From Vreelandella zhaodongensis (lineage in GTDB: Bacteria; Pseudomonadota; Gammaproteobacteria; Pseudomonadales; Halomonadaceae): DNA of 64,000 nt. Shown here one piece after another: positions 31,049-39,051 of this stretch. The translations under genes and the position numbers were made by a program. Under the pieces are notes generated by a model. That model saw only the letters and a list, made by a program, of their open reading frames with translations, was not told where the DNA came from and made no database searches. Positions within the stretch are counted from its first letter, which is position 1. The number at the start of each line of letters is the position of its first letter. The stretch is taken from contig NZ_JACCDD010000001.1 of NCBI RefSeq assembly GCF_013415115.1, forward strand, positions 248,001 through 312,000, given 5' to 3'.

Positions 31049-32274
31049 CGCGTTGGTGTTGGGCTGGTTGGTACGGGGCGCTCGCCAACTTCTAGCGTCA
31101 TATCCATGCGCTCCCCACCGCGAACGATTGTGAGTGCTAGTTCTGTGCCTGGGGGTACCGATGCGATATCACTCATCGTCGCGCGAGCGTCTAAAATTAC
31201 CTGTCCGCCAATGGAAAGTAACACGTCGCCCGGCTGGAGCCCTGCTTTAGCGGCTGGCCCATCTTCTACTACCCCAGCTACAATCACTCCTTGAGGTGTC
31301 CTCAGTCCGAATGAGGCGGCTAACTCCCGCGAGAGTGCCTGGGCTTCAATGCCTAACCAGCCGCGTATTACGCGACCGCGAGTGACAAGTTCATTCAGAA
31401 TGCTATGGGCGAGGTTGGCAGGAATTGCAAAGCCAATCCCCTGAGAGCCACCTGACCGGGAAAATATGGCGGTATTGATGCCAACCAGCGCCCCATCAGG
31501 GTTAACCAGTGCGCCACCAGAGTTACCTGGGTTGATGGCAGCATCCGTCTGAATAAAGTCCTCATACGCATTTAAGCCTAAGTGGCTGCGGCCTGTGGCA
31601 CTGATAATGCCCATGGTGACGGTCTGACCAACACCAAATGGGTTGCCAATCGCAAGCGCGACATCTCCCACAGCAACTTCTTTCGAGTCTGCTAGTTTGA
31701 TGATGGGTAGATCATCTAGGCTGATGCGTAAAACGGCTAAGTCGCTTTCAGGGTCGGTGCCAACGACTTCGGCAAGAGTTTCCCGCCCGTCGCGCAGGGC
31801 TACCTGTATTTGGTCGGCCCCATGGATAACGTGATGATTAGTCAGTACATAGCCATCGGGGCTAACAATGACTCCCGAGCCAAGGCTCGACAGCATGCGT
31901 TGATGGGTAGTGGCATCGTCGCCGCTAAAGAACTGTTGAAAGAAAGGATCAGACATTAGTGGGTGCTGGTCACGCTCAACGATCCGAGACGAATAAATGT
32001 TCACGACGGCCGGTGCTGCTTGATTAACAGCATTTGAATAACTTGCGGGCCCCTGATTGCGATTTAGTGGCGCCGCTTGACGAATTTCAGGCGCGGGTAG
32101 ATTAGTCGCTTGTTCGCTACTGGTGGGTACTAAAGGGGATGGGGCTTCAATTACAGCCGGTGGTGCTTGCCGAAATGGGTTTGGCAGTTGCTCAGGGAAG
32201 GCAAGCAGCATTAAGACGGCAAGTAGAAGCCCGGTAATAACCGGCCATAAATAGGGCAGCACGAGGCGGTGCAT
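31030..32274 (-). CDS. degS: DegS/AlgW-type membrane-anchored serine protease
   Basis: HtrA-family periplasmic protease that starts the sigma-E/AlgU envelope stress response by cutting the anti-sigma factor. The 414-aa protein has one N-terminal membrane anchor (about residues 8-27), a Pro-rich linker, a trypsin-like domain with catalytic triad elements LTNHHVI (His), DSDLAVLRI (Asp) and NPGNSGGALVNPDG (Ser), and a single PDZ domain (GVIVAGVVEDGPAAKAGLQPGDVLLSIGG). One PDZ plus an anchor argues for DegS/AlgW rather than DegP. ATG 32274 has GAGGAAA upstream; 59 upstream codons in frame were rejected. The linker and tail are longer than in E. coli DegS (355 aa). Confidence 0.93.
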   Translation of the reverse strand: MHRLVLPYLWPVITGLLLAVLMLLAFPEQLPNPFRQAPPAVIEAPSPLVPTSSEQATNLPAPEIRQAAPLNRNQGPASYSNAVNQAAPAVVNIYSSRIVERDQHPLMSDPFFQQFFSGDDATTHQRMLSSLGSGVIVSPDGYVLTNHHVIHGADQIQVALRDGRETLAEVVGTDPESDLAVLRISLDDLPIIKLADSKEVAVGDVALAIGNPFGVGQTVTMGIISATGRSHLGLNAYEDFIQTDAAINPGNSGGALVNPDGALVGINTAIFSRSGGSQGIGFAIPANLAHSILNELVTRGRVIRGWLGIEAQALSRELAASFGLRTPQGVIVAGVVEDGPAAKAGLQPGDVLLSIGGQVILDARATMSDIASVPPGTELALTIVRGGERMDMTLEVGERPVPTSPTPTRSQSGS

Positions 32275-32380
32275 GCGAAGTTTCCTCAGCGGGTGGCAGT
32301 CTAAATGGTCGCGAGGTTCGCGATAACGCGATGCGAGATTTACAATGAGGCTATCGTAACACTTTATTGAGGAGTTCCTC

Positions 32381-32416
32381 ATGGTAGTCAGTAAATCAAT
32401 CAAGGAGCTAATGTGA
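32381..32416 (+). CDS. Possible 11-codon leader ORF coupled to the Nif3-family gene
   Basis: Short ORF MVVSKSIKELM with its own GAGGAG (32369-32374) seven bases before the ATG. Its last codons contain the AAGGAG ribosome site of the next gene, and it ends ATG-TGA, where the TGA overlaps the downstream GTG start. The region TGAGGAGTTCCTCA (32368-32381) around the first ribosome site is nearly palindromic. It could be a translational coupler or chance; no product is known to me. Confidence 0.35.
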   Translation: MVVSKSIKELM

Positions 32417-33174
32417 GTCATCGGGATCAAATTGTAGCCGCCTGTGATCATCAGTTGCGGTCATCACAGTTTAACGACTTTACCGTTAATGGCTTACAGG
32501 TAGAGGGTAGAGAGACCGTAATGAGGGTCATGTCGGGGGTGACGGCGTGTCAGGCACTGCTGGACGAAGCGGTTGCTTGGGGGGCTGATCTTGTGCTGGT
32601 TCATCATGGTTACTTTTGGAAAAACGAGCCAGTTCCTATTACTGGGATGAAGCAAAGGCGAATTAAAACACTGCTTGAGAATGATATTAGTCTGCTTGCC
32701 TATCATTTGCCTTTGGATGCGCATGCTGAGTTTGGCAATAATGCTGAGTTAGCTAAGCATATGGGCTGGAAAGTAGAGGGCTGTCTTGACGGTGAGTTGG
32801 GGGATGGGCTGCTATGGTCAGGTCGGTTAACTGAGTCGCAAAGTCTTGGCGCGCTGGGAGAGCAATTGGCTGCGGTTCTCCAGCGTACTCCATTGCTTGT
32901 CGAAGCGCCGAGAGTAGGTGCTATTGAGCGAATAGCATGGTGTACCGGTGGTGCCCAGGACATGATAACTGCTGCTTATGAGGCGGGTGCGCAGGCCTTC
33001 GTTTCCGGAGAGATTTCCGAGCGAACGACGCATTTGGCGAGGGAGCTGGGTATTCACTATATTGCTGCCGGTCATCACGCGACGGAGCGTTATGGTGTTC
33101 AAGCATTAGGGGAATGGTTGGCGAGTGAATACGGTGTAGAGCACCGCTTCGTGGATATTGATAATCCAGCGTAG
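32413..33174 (+). CDS. Nif3-like dinuclear metal centre protein (YbgI family)
   Basis: Conserved protein of 253 aa, often named GTP cyclohydrolase 1 type 2 or YbgI; the true cellular role is not settled. Metal-ligand segments are ADLVLVHHGYFWK (two His), LLAYHLPLDAHAEFGNN (His, Asp) and the C-terminal AAGHHATERYGVQALGEWL (His, Glu). FTVNGLQVEG at the N terminus is also typical. The start is GTG 32413 with AAGGAG five bases upstream; ATG 32411 is out of frame and followed at once by TGA. Divergent from degS across 138 bases. Position next to degS/algW matches Pseudomonas. Confidence 0.92.
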   Translation: MSHRDQIVAACDHQLRSSQFNDFTVNGLQVEGRETVMRVMSGVTACQALLDEAVAWGADLVLVHHGYFWKNEPVPITGMKQRRIKTLLENDISLLAYHLPLDAHAEFGNNAELAKHMGWKVEGCLDGELGDGLLWSGRLTESQSLGALGEQLAAVLQRTPLLVEAPRVGAIERIAWCTGGAQDMITAAYEAGAQAFVSGEISERTTHLARELGIHYIAAGHHATERYGVQALGEWLASEYGVEHRFVDIDNPA

Positions 33175-33228
33175 AGGCCTTTTTTTGGCAACCAGTATTA
33201 TGAGGGCGGTTTTAAGAAGTGAGTTCTA

Positions 33229-33260
33229 AGGCACCAGTGCTGGTTAAGTACTTGGTGCCT
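33229..33260. repeat. Inverted repeat downstream of the Nif3-family gene
   Basis: AGGCACCA (33229-33236) and TGGTGCCT (33253-33260) form an 8-bp stem that can extend with a one-base bulge. It lies between the converging Nif3-family gene and zapG. No T-run follows on either strand, so a terminator role is only possible. Confidence 0.4.
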
Positions 33261-33263
33261 GTC

Positions 33264-33299
33264 TGGGTTGTTGGCGCGCCGTGGGTTGTTGGCGCGCAA
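33264..33299. repeat. Tandem duplication of an 18-base unit
   Basis: TGGGTTGTTGGCGCGCCG is followed at once by TGGGTTGTTGGCGCGCAA, identical at 16 of 18 bases. It lies 19 bases past the zapG stop, in the 144-base gap between converging genes. It looks like a recent slippage duplication; GGCGCGCC in the first copy is a palindrome. Confidence 0.85.
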
Positions 33300-33318
33300 T
33301 AAGTTTGTACAGGATGAG

Positions 33319-33765
33319 CTAGTAACGAGGAGGCTGTGTTGCCGCACTCTCTTCAGTTTGGTCGCCGTCTTTTAGTCCAAAGTCTTCTGAAAGCGTGCCA
33401 TTTTTACCAGCAGCATAGTCCCGAGGCATGTCGAGGCGGCTATCTGTTTCAATTGCCTGAGTCCTTTCGGTGGTTGGTGAAGGTTTGGCGCTGGTCAGCT
33501 TCCACTGTTCAGCTTCGTCTGCCATCTGTTGTTCGAGCTGGTCGGCTTCAAAGCGAATATTATCCAAGCGTTGATAAATGCCCGATAAATGATCACTCAT
33601 GCTTTTTTTGAGCTCCGCTATCTGGTGCTCGCGATCAAGCAGTGTTTGCTTGAGTGCAGCGCTGTCGCGCGCGCCTTTGCTGAAAAGGCGGTAACACCCC
33701 AAGCCCACAATAAAACCGATAACGAGGCCAATAATTGCAAACGTGTATGGCGAGCTGGCGTCCAC
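33319..33765 (-). CDS. zapG: Z-ring/envelope protein ZapG (YhcB, DUF1043)
   Basis: Small inner-membrane protein that interacts with division and cell-wall machinery in E. coli. One N-terminal membrane helix with glycine zipper (YTFAIIGLVIGFIVGLGCYRLF, about residues 6-27) is followed by a coiled coil (about 30-90) and a disordered polar tail. I chose the GTG at 33765 (148 aa), which has AGGGAG upstream; a GTG ten codons earlier lacks one. It is convergent with the Nif3-family gene and divergent from zapE, its usual neighbour. Confidence 0.88.
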   Translation of the reverse strand: MDASSPYTFAIIGLVIGFIVGLGCYRLFSKGARDSAALKQTLLDREHQIAELKKSMSDHLSGIYQRLDNIRFEADQLEQQMADEAEQWKLTSAKPSPTTERTQAIETDSRLDMPRDYAAGKNGTLSEDFGLKDGDQTEESAATQPPRY

Positions 33766-33986
33766 AGTGTTCTCCCTAAAGGTGATACATGCCACCTATC
33801 GTATGGTGGGGTTAACAGAAAACCCAGCCCATTATAGTCGCGTGCCTGTCGGTTGGGTCAATCCGCTCATGCGCTTAGTCGCTAAGCAGCGTATAATATG
33901 CCTCTTTTGATGAAGTATTCTGTGCCTTGCGTCATTGGTAATCGATGCATGTGTGTAGTTTGGTTATGCGCTGTGGGAGTAGTCAG

Positions 33987-35165
33987 ATGTCATCATTATC
34001 TTCACGTCAGGAGGTTGAGAAAGCGCCTCGGCTTACGCCATTGGCGCGGTATCAAGAAGACCTCGCGCGTAATGGTTTTCAGTATGATCCTGCGCAGGAG
34101 CTGGCGGTAAGGCACCTTCAGCGCCTCTATGATGATCTGTTGGCGACTCCAACGACGCTGCCTAAAGCGGTGGTTGCCCATAAGGGGCTAAAAGCGAGGA
34201 TGGCGGGGCTGTTGGGCAAGAAGGCGAGCACTGAACCATCGCTGCCCTCAGTCAAGGGGCTGTATTTTTGGGGGGGTGTTGGGCGTGGCAAAACGTATCT
34301 TGTTGATGCGTTTTATGAGGCGCTTCCTTTCCCCGAGAAAATGCGCACCCATTTTCACCGGTTTATGCAGCGCGTTCACAACGAGTTGACGCATTACAAG
34401 GGTGAAAAGAATCCGCTGGCGTTGATTGCCGGGAAGTTTGCTACCGAAGCACGAGTTATCTGTTTCGATGAGTTTTTTGTTAAAGATATTACCGACGCAA
34501 TGATACTGGCGAATTTGTTAGAAGCCTTGTTCGAACGGGGTGTTGTGTTGGTGGCGACGTCTAATATTGTGCCTGACGACCTCTATAAGGATGGTTTGCA
34601 GCGTGCGCGGTTTATGCCGGCGATTGAGTTGGTTAATCATCACTGCGAGGTGGTCAATATTGATTCTGGTGTTGACTATCGTTTGCGTGCTCTGGAGCGT
34701 GCCGAAATTTTTCATGCGCCTCTTGATGAAGAAGCAGAGCAGGAGTTGGCGCGTAGCTTTAGAGAGATTTCAGGGCATGAAGGCGAAGAGGGTGCGCCAC
34801 TGGAGATTAATCACCGCGTTTTAACAACGCGGAGATTACACGACGATGTGGCATGGTTTGAATTTGCGGAGTTGTGCGATGGCCCTCGCAGCCAGAATGA
34901 TTACATTGAGCTTGCTCGAGAGTTCCATACGGTTTTGGTGTCAAATGTCATCCAGATGAATGTGAAGACAGATGATCAGGCACGTCGCTTCATTAATATG
35001 GTTGATGAGTTTTATGACCGAGGGGTTAAGCTACTAATGTCCGCCGAGGCGCCGGTGGAATCACTTTATAGCGATGGGAAGCTGGCATTCGAATTCCAGC
35101 GGACGCTGTCGCGGCTGCAGGAAATGCAGTCTAAGGAGTATCTTGCATTGCCTCATAAGCCGTAA
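33987..35165 (+). CDS. zapE: Cell division protein ZapE (AFG1-like ATPase)
   Basis: AAA+-like ATPase that binds FtsZ and destabilises its polymers at late constriction in E. coli. The 392-aa protein has Walker A YFWGGVGRGKTYLVDAF (about residues 93-109), Walker B VICFDEFFVKDI and sensor-type VLVATSNIVPDDLYKDGLQR. ATG 33987 is preceded by GGGAG at a good distance; the open frame begins 14 codons earlier. It lies just upstream of rplM-rpsI, the same order as in E. coli (zapE/zapG/rplM region). Confidence 0.95.
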   Translation: MSSLSSRQEVEKAPRLTPLARYQEDLARNGFQYDPAQELAVRHLQRLYDDLLATPTTLPKAVVAHKGLKARMAGLLGKKASTEPSLPSVKGLYFWGGVGRGKTYLVDAFYEALPFPEKMRTHFHRFMQRVHNELTHYKGEKNPLALIAGKFATEARVICFDEFFVKDITDAMILANLLEALFERGVVLVATSNIVPDDLYKDGLQRARFMPAIELVNHHCEVVNIDSGVDYRLRALERAEIFHAPLDEEAEQELARSFREISGHEGEEGAPLEINHRVLTTRRLHDDVAWFEFAELCDGPRSQNDYIELAREFHTVLVSNVIQMNVKTDDQARRFINMVDEFYDRGVKLLMSAEAPVESLYSDGKLAFEFQRTLSRLQEMQSKEYLALPHKP

Positions 35166-35222
35166 GCCTTGGCGCCACAGGCTGGACGAGGTCATAAGCG
35201 TGATGTTGGTAAAAAAGTAGCG

Positions 35223-35239
35223 GTGGCACTTAACTTGCT
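35223..35239 (+). promoter_or_regulatory. Sigma-54-like site upstream of rplM
   Basis: GTGGCACTTAACTTGCT contains TGGCAC-N5-TTGCT, a perfect match to the short sigma-54 consensus with GG-N10-GC spacing. It overlaps the -35 region of the predicted sigma-70 promoter. A sigma-54 promoter for ribosomal protein genes would be unusual, so chance or a silencing role must be considered. Confidence 0.3.
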
Positions 35240-35258
35240 GGCAGGCTTGCTGTAGAAT
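35230..35258 (+). promoter_or_regulatory. Predicted sigma-70 promoter of rplM-rpsI
   Basis: -35 TTAACT (35230-35235), 17-base spacer, -10 TAGAAT (35253-35258). Transcription would start near 35265, giving a leader of about 105 bases before rplM. It is the best sigma-70 match in the 204-base zapE-rplM gap. Confidence 0.6.
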
Positions 35259-35274
35259 GCTGCCTCGCTGCATG

Positions 35275-35332
35275 TTGCTGGTTTTTAGGCAACCAAAAAA
35301 AATAGGGATGGTGCTTCGCCGCTTTAGCGGTG
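35275..35332 (+). promoter_or_regulatory. Structured leader of rplM mRNA, candidate L13 autoregulation site
   Basis: Two small hairpins lie in the predicted leader: GTTGC/GCAAC (35275-35293) followed by an A-run, and CGCCGC-TTTA-GCGGTG (35317-35332, six pairs including one wobble). In E. coli the rplM-rpsI operon is repressed by L13 binding to its own leader. A similar role here is an inference from position only. Confidence 0.35.
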
Positions 35333-35369
35333 TGAGTTACCCAACACACTTAATCTGGTGATTTCATCC

Positions 35370-35798
35370 ATGAAGACGTTCAGTGCTAAGCCGCAGTCCG
35401 TCCAGCGCGACTGGTATGTAGTCGACGCTACGGACAAAACGCTCGGTCGTCTGGCAACCGAGATTGCTCGCCGCCTGCGTGGTAAGCATAAGCCCGAATT
35501 TACACCTCACGTTGATACTGGCGACTACATCGTCGTGATCAACGCAGAGAAAGTCCATGTAACTGGTAACAAGGCGAAGGCTAAGACCTACTACCGCCAC
35601 ACTGGTTACCCGGGCGGTCTGCGCTCTATGACATTCGACAAGATGCTTGATCATGCCCCCGAGCGCATTATTGAGTCTGCCGTTAAAGGTATGTTGCCGA
35701 AAGGTCCTTTGGGTCGCGCTATGTACTCCAAGTTAAAAGTGTACGCCGGTGCCGAGCATCCGCATGCTGCCCAACAGCCGCTTGAACTGAACATCTGA
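35370..35798 (+). CDS. rplM: 50S ribosomal protein L13 (uL13)
   Basis: Large-subunit assembly protein, 142 aa, exactly the E. coli length. [33 protein letters not shown] and the signature [46 protein letters not shown] are diagnostic. The ATG at 35370 fits the family; four upstream codons in frame were rejected. The ribosome site is weak (GGTGAT), which suits a gene under translational feedback. rpsI follows after 13 bases. Confidence 0.98.
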   Translation: MKTFSAKPQSVQRDWYVVDATDKTLGRLATEIARRLRGKHKPEFTPHVDTGDYIVVINAEKVHVTGNKAKAKTYYRHTGYPGGLRSMTFDKMLDHAPERIIESAVKGMLPKGPLGRAMYSKLKVYAGAEHPHAAQQPLELNI

Positions 35799-35811
35799 GG
35801 AAATCTTCGCC

Positions 35812-36201
35812 ATGACACAGCAGTATTACGGTACCGGGCGCCGCAAGACTTCCACCGCTCGCGTGTTTATGAAGCCGGGCTCTGGCAAAATTACTGTCAA
35901 TAACCAAGACCTCGATCTTTATTTTGGTCGTGTAACTGGTCGCATGGTTGTTCGCCAGCCGCTTGAGTTGACTGAGACTCTGAACCAGTTTGATGTGTTC
36001 GTCACAGTTGCTGGTGGCGGTGGCTCCTCTCAAGCAGGTGCTATCCGTCACGGCATCACTCGCGCCCTGATGAACTACAATGAAGACCTGCGTCCTACGC
36101 TGCGTGCCGCTGGTTATGTAACCCGCGATGCTCGTCAGGTTGAGCGTAAGAAAGTTGGCCTGCGTAAAGCGCGTCGTCGTCCGCAGTTCTCTAAGCGTTA
36201 A
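35812..36201 (+). CDS. rpsI: 30S ribosomal protein S9 (uS9)
   Basis: Small-subunit head protein whose C-terminal tail reaches the P-site tRNA. The 129-aa protein has [23 protein letters not shown] at the start, the signature [18 protein letters not shown] in the middle and the invariant tail ending in SKR ([11 protein letters not shown]). GAGGAAA precedes the ATG. The operon ends at the strong terminator at 36221-36251. Confidence 0.98.
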   Translation: MTQQYYGTGRRKTSTARVFMKPGSGKITVNNQDLDLYFGRVTGRMVVRQPLELTETLNQFDVFVTVAGGGGSSQAGAIRHGITRALMNYNEDLRPTLRAAGYVTRDARQVERKKVGLRKARRRPQFSKR

Positions 36202-36220
36202 TTTTACGCTATGCGGCAAA

Positions 36221-36251
36221 AACGTCCAGGTCAAAGGCCTGGGCGTTTTTT
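36221..36251 (+). terminator. Rho-independent terminator of rplM-rpsI
   Basis: Stem AACGTCCAGG / CCTGGGCGTT (one G-T wobble) with loop TCAAAGG, followed by a run of six T residues starting at 36246. It is 20 bases past the rpsI stop. Confidence 0.92.
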
Positions 36252-36273
36252 ATTGGAATATCAAAAAATTATA

Positions 36274-36321
36274 GCGCTCTTACCACCATGGTACTGGGCG
36301 TTTTTTCTTGTGTAGAGCGCT
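36274..36321 (+). repeat. Nested inverted repeats between rpsI and petA
   Basis: Outer arms AGCGCTCT (36274-36281) and AGAGCGCT (36314-36321) enclose a small hairpin TACCA-CCA-TGGTA (about 36281-36293). A GTTTTTTT run follows the outer arm, so it could be a second terminator, an attenuator or a regulator site for petABC. The interior also repeats the GGGCGTTTTTT string of the preceding terminator. Confidence 0.45.
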
Positions 36322-36409
36322 TTGTTTTTTTAACATAGAGCGTATTTGATATTCGTCGTCGCAGGATCTCTTTGTGACGGAACGGGTAAGCTGATGGGAG
36401 AAACCAGAA

Positions 36410-37000
36410 ATGGCAGATAACGGCGTAAACAAAGGCCGGCGCCGCTTCCTTGTTGGTGCCACCTCCGTAGTTGGGGCGGTGGGTGCTGTAGGGGTTGCGG
36501 TTCCCTTTGTGGCTTCTTGGCAGCCTAGTGCCAGGGCAGTAGCCGCTGGGGCGCCGGTTAGGGCGGACTTTTCAAAGCTCGAGCCGGGGCAGCGCATGAC
36601 GGTTGAGTGGCGTGGGAGGCCGGTATGGATTATTAACCGGACGCCAGAGATGAATGAGCGTACGGAAAACTTGGATCCAGGTCGCCTATCTGACCCTGAT
36701 TCAAATGAACAGCAACAGCCTAGCTACATTACTGGGCCACTACGATCTATTCGCCCTGAAATCGGCGTGATGATCGGTATTTGTACTCACCTTGGGTGTT
36801 CGCCGCTATATAGACCTGAACCAGAGGCTGCGGTAACCGACAACTGGCCCGGTGGTTTCTTCTGTCCTTGTCATGGTTCGTATTTTGACCTAGCAGGTCG
36901 AGTTTTCCGCAATGTACCTGCGCCTACCAACCTTGAGGTGCCGCCTTATCGTTTTGAAGAAGACGATATTATTGTCGGCGAAGACGAGGAGGCTGTCTAA
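36410..37000 (+). CDS. petA: Ubiquinol-cytochrome c reductase Rieske iron-sulfur subunit
   Basis: 2Fe-2S subunit of the cytochrome bc1 complex that takes an electron from ubiquinol and passes it to cytochrome c1. The N terminus has a twin-arginine motif (GRRRFLVGAT, about residues 9-18) and an uncleaved membrane helix. The cluster ligands are in CTHLGCSP (about residue 126) and CPCHGSYFD, with disulfide cysteines in the same two motifs. Length 196 aa is usual. The stop shares one base with the petB ATG. Confidence 0.97.
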   Translation: MADNGVNKGRRRFLVGATSVVGAVGAVGVAVPFVASWQPSARAVAAGAPVRADFSKLEPGQRMTVEWRGRPVWIINRTPEMNERTENLDPGRLSDPDSNEQQQPSYITGPLRSIRPEIGVMIGICTHLGCSPLYRPEPEAAVTDNWPGGFFCPCHGSYFDLAGRVFRNVPAPTNLEVPPYRFEEDDIIVGEDEEAV

Positions 37001-38259
37001 TGGCTAACCCTAATAAAGCCAAAGCAGAAAGCGGCATCATGCGCTGGGTTGATGATCGCTTTCCTGCCACTCAAATGATTCAGGACCACCTAACAAAGTA
37101 CTATGCACCGAAGAACTTTAACTTCTTCTATATTTTTGGTGTTCTGGCGCTTTTGATGCTGGTTAACCAGATTTTGACCGGTGTGTGGCTTACGATGAGT
37201 TACAACCCCTCCGCTGAAGGTGCCTTTGCCTCGGTGGAGTACATTATGCGTGATGTCGAGTGGGGTTGGTTGATCCGTTACATGCACTCAACCGGTGCGT
37301 CGGCTTTCTTTGTCGTTATCTATCTGCATATGTTTCGGGCGCTGTTGTACGGGTCCTATAAAGCACCAAGAGAATTGGTGTGGATCTTTGGTATGGCGAT
37401 CTACCTGCTGCTGATGGCTGAGGCGTTCATGGGGTATCTGCTGCCATGGGGTCAAATGTCATACTGGGGCGCGCAGGTTATTATCTCGCTGTTTGCCACG
37501 ATTCCGGGCATTGGTCCTGATCTGGCGCAGTGGATTCGTGGCGACTTCCTGATTTCAGGTATCACGCTTAACCGCTTCTTTGCGCTTCACGTAGTTGCAT
37601 TGCCGATCGTTATTCTGGCGCTGGTTGTGCTGCATATTATTGCGCTTCATGAAGTAGGGTCTAACAACCCGGATGGTATTGATATCAAAGAGAAGAAAGA
37701 TGAGTCAGGTAAGCCACTTGATGGTATTCCTTTCCATCCTTATTACACCGTTAAAGATCTCGTAGGTATCGCGGTGTTCTTGTTTGTCTTTGCGGTCGTT
37801 ATTTTCTACTTCCCTGAAGGCGGTGGCTACTTCCTTGAGCGTCCGAACTTCGAACCAGCTAACCCGATGGTAACGCCAGATCATATTGCGCCTGTTTGGT
37901 ACTTTACGCCGTTCTATGCCATCTTGCGGGCGATCACGTTTGATTTCTTGGGGCTGCGAGCTGAGTTCCTGGGTGTGCTTGCGATGGGCGGGGCAATCGC
38001 TATTCTATTTGTGCTTCCTTGGCTTGATCGTAGTCCCGTGAAGTCAATGCGCTACAAAGGGTGGTTGTCGCGTATTGCGCTACTGCTGTTTGCAGTAAGC
38101 TTTGTTGTCCTTGGTGTTCTGGGGGCTATTCCTGCAACGCCGATCCGCACGCTGGTAGCTCAGATCTGCACCGTGATCTATTTCGCCTTCTTCCTTCTGA
38201 TGCCGCTATACACCAGTATGGAGAAGACTAAACCCGTCCCAGAAAGGGTGACTGGCTAA
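37000..38259 (+). CDS. petB: Ubiquinol-cytochrome c reductase cytochrome b subunit
   Basis: Membrane core of bc1 holding two b hemes and both quinone sites. The 419-aa protein has about eight membrane helices. Heme-ligand histidines occur in GWLIRYMHSTGASAFFVVIYLHMFRALLYG and NRFFALHVVALPIVILALVVLHIIALH. The Qo motif is PVWYF (in IAPVWYFTPFYAILRA) rather than PEWY. GGAGG in the petA end provides the ribosome site. It overlaps petA and petC by one base each. Confidence 0.98.
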   Translation: MANPNKAKAESGIMRWVDDRFPATQMIQDHLTKYYAPKNFNFFYIFGVLALLMLVNQILTGVWLTMSYNPSAEGAFASVEYIMRDVEWGWLIRYMHSTGASAFFVVIYLHMFRALLYGSYKAPRELVWIFGMAIYLLLMAEAFMGYLLPWGQMSYWGAQVIISLFATIPGIGPDLAQWIRGDFLISGITLNRFFALHVVALPIVILALVVLHIIALHEVGSNNPDGIDIKEKKDESGKPLDGIPFHPYYTVKDLVGIAVFLFVFAVVIFYFPEGGGYFLERPNFEPANPMVTPDHIAPVWYFTPFYAILRAITFDFLGLRAEFLGVLAMGGAIAILFVLPWLDRSPVKSMRYKGWLSRIALLLFAVSFVVLGVLGAIPATPIRTLVAQICTVIYFAFFLLMPLYTSMEKTKPVPERVTG

Positions 38260-39026
38260 TGAAAAAGCAACTGTTCATACTGCTATTTGCACTGGTGCCT
38301 TTTGCGGCCGTGGCAGCGCCATTTCCGGAGCAGCCTCACTCGATGACCCCTGATTTGCAGGATAAGGAGTCACTTCAGCGTGGAATGCAGCTGTATGTGA
38401 ATTACTGCATGGGCTGTCATGCGCTGGAGCATCAGCGGTTTTCACGTGCGGCAAATGACTTTGGCATGCCGCAGGAGCTGGTTGAGCAAAACCTTATCTT
38501 CTCGTCAGGTCTCGGTTTTAATGACCAGATGCATATTGCCATGCAGCCGCAAGAGTCTGAGGGCTGGTTTGGTGTAGTGCCTCCTGAGCTGACGTTGTTC
38601 AACCGTCTGCGCGGGCCGGACTACATCTACTCCTATTTGCTGAGTTTCTATCGGGACCCCAGCCAGCCGCTTGGTGTAAACAATAAGGTTCTTGAAGCTC
38701 CTGCGATGCCTAATGTATTGGAGCCGCTGCAGGGCGTGCAAGAAATGGTGTGCGCGGAGACCGACCAGCCGGTTGCAGGCCAGTCACCTGACCCATTGTC
38801 TGGCAAGTACCAATCTTGTGATGTACTTCAGGTAACTCAGCCTGGTTCTATGGAGCCTGCTGAGTTTGAGGAAGCGGTCTATGATCTAACCAACTTCCTG
38901 GCCTACGTGGGTGAGCCGTCTAAGCTGCAGGCTCAGGCACTGGCACCTAAAGTGCTTATCTTCATCTTTATCTTTGGCGTCATTGCTTACTTGCTCAAGC
39001 GTGAGTACTGGCGAGACGTTCACTAA
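38259..39026 (+). CDS. petC: Ubiquinol-cytochrome c reductase cytochrome c1 subunit
   Basis: Membrane-anchored c-type cytochrome that passes electrons to soluble cytochrome c. The 255-aa precursor has a signal peptide (MKKQLFILLFALVPFAAVAA), the heme-attachment CMGCH (about residues 50-54), a likely axial methionine in the C-terminal half (PGSMEPAEF or nearby) and a C-terminal membrane anchor (VLIFIFIFGVIAYLL). The operon ends at the terminator at 39052-39083. Confidence 0.97.
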   Translation: MKKQLFILLFALVPFAAVAAPFPEQPHSMTPDLQDKESLQRGMQLYVNYCMGCHALEHQRFSRAANDFGMPQELVEQNLIFSSGLGFNDQMHIAMQPQESEGWFGVVPPELTLFNRLRGPDYIYSYLLSFYRDPSQPLGVNNKVLEAPAMPNVLEPLQGVQEMVCAETDQPVAGQSPDPLSGKYQSCDVLQVTQPGSMEPAEFEEAVYDLTNFLAYVGEPSKLQAQALAPKVLIFIFIFGVIAYLLKREYWRDVH

Positions 39027-39051
39027 TTAACAGAGCAAGATAAGCAGATTG

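Noticed and set aside
36346..36374. TTGATA as -35 of a petABC promoter
   Set aside because: No acceptable -10 at 16-18 bases downstream.
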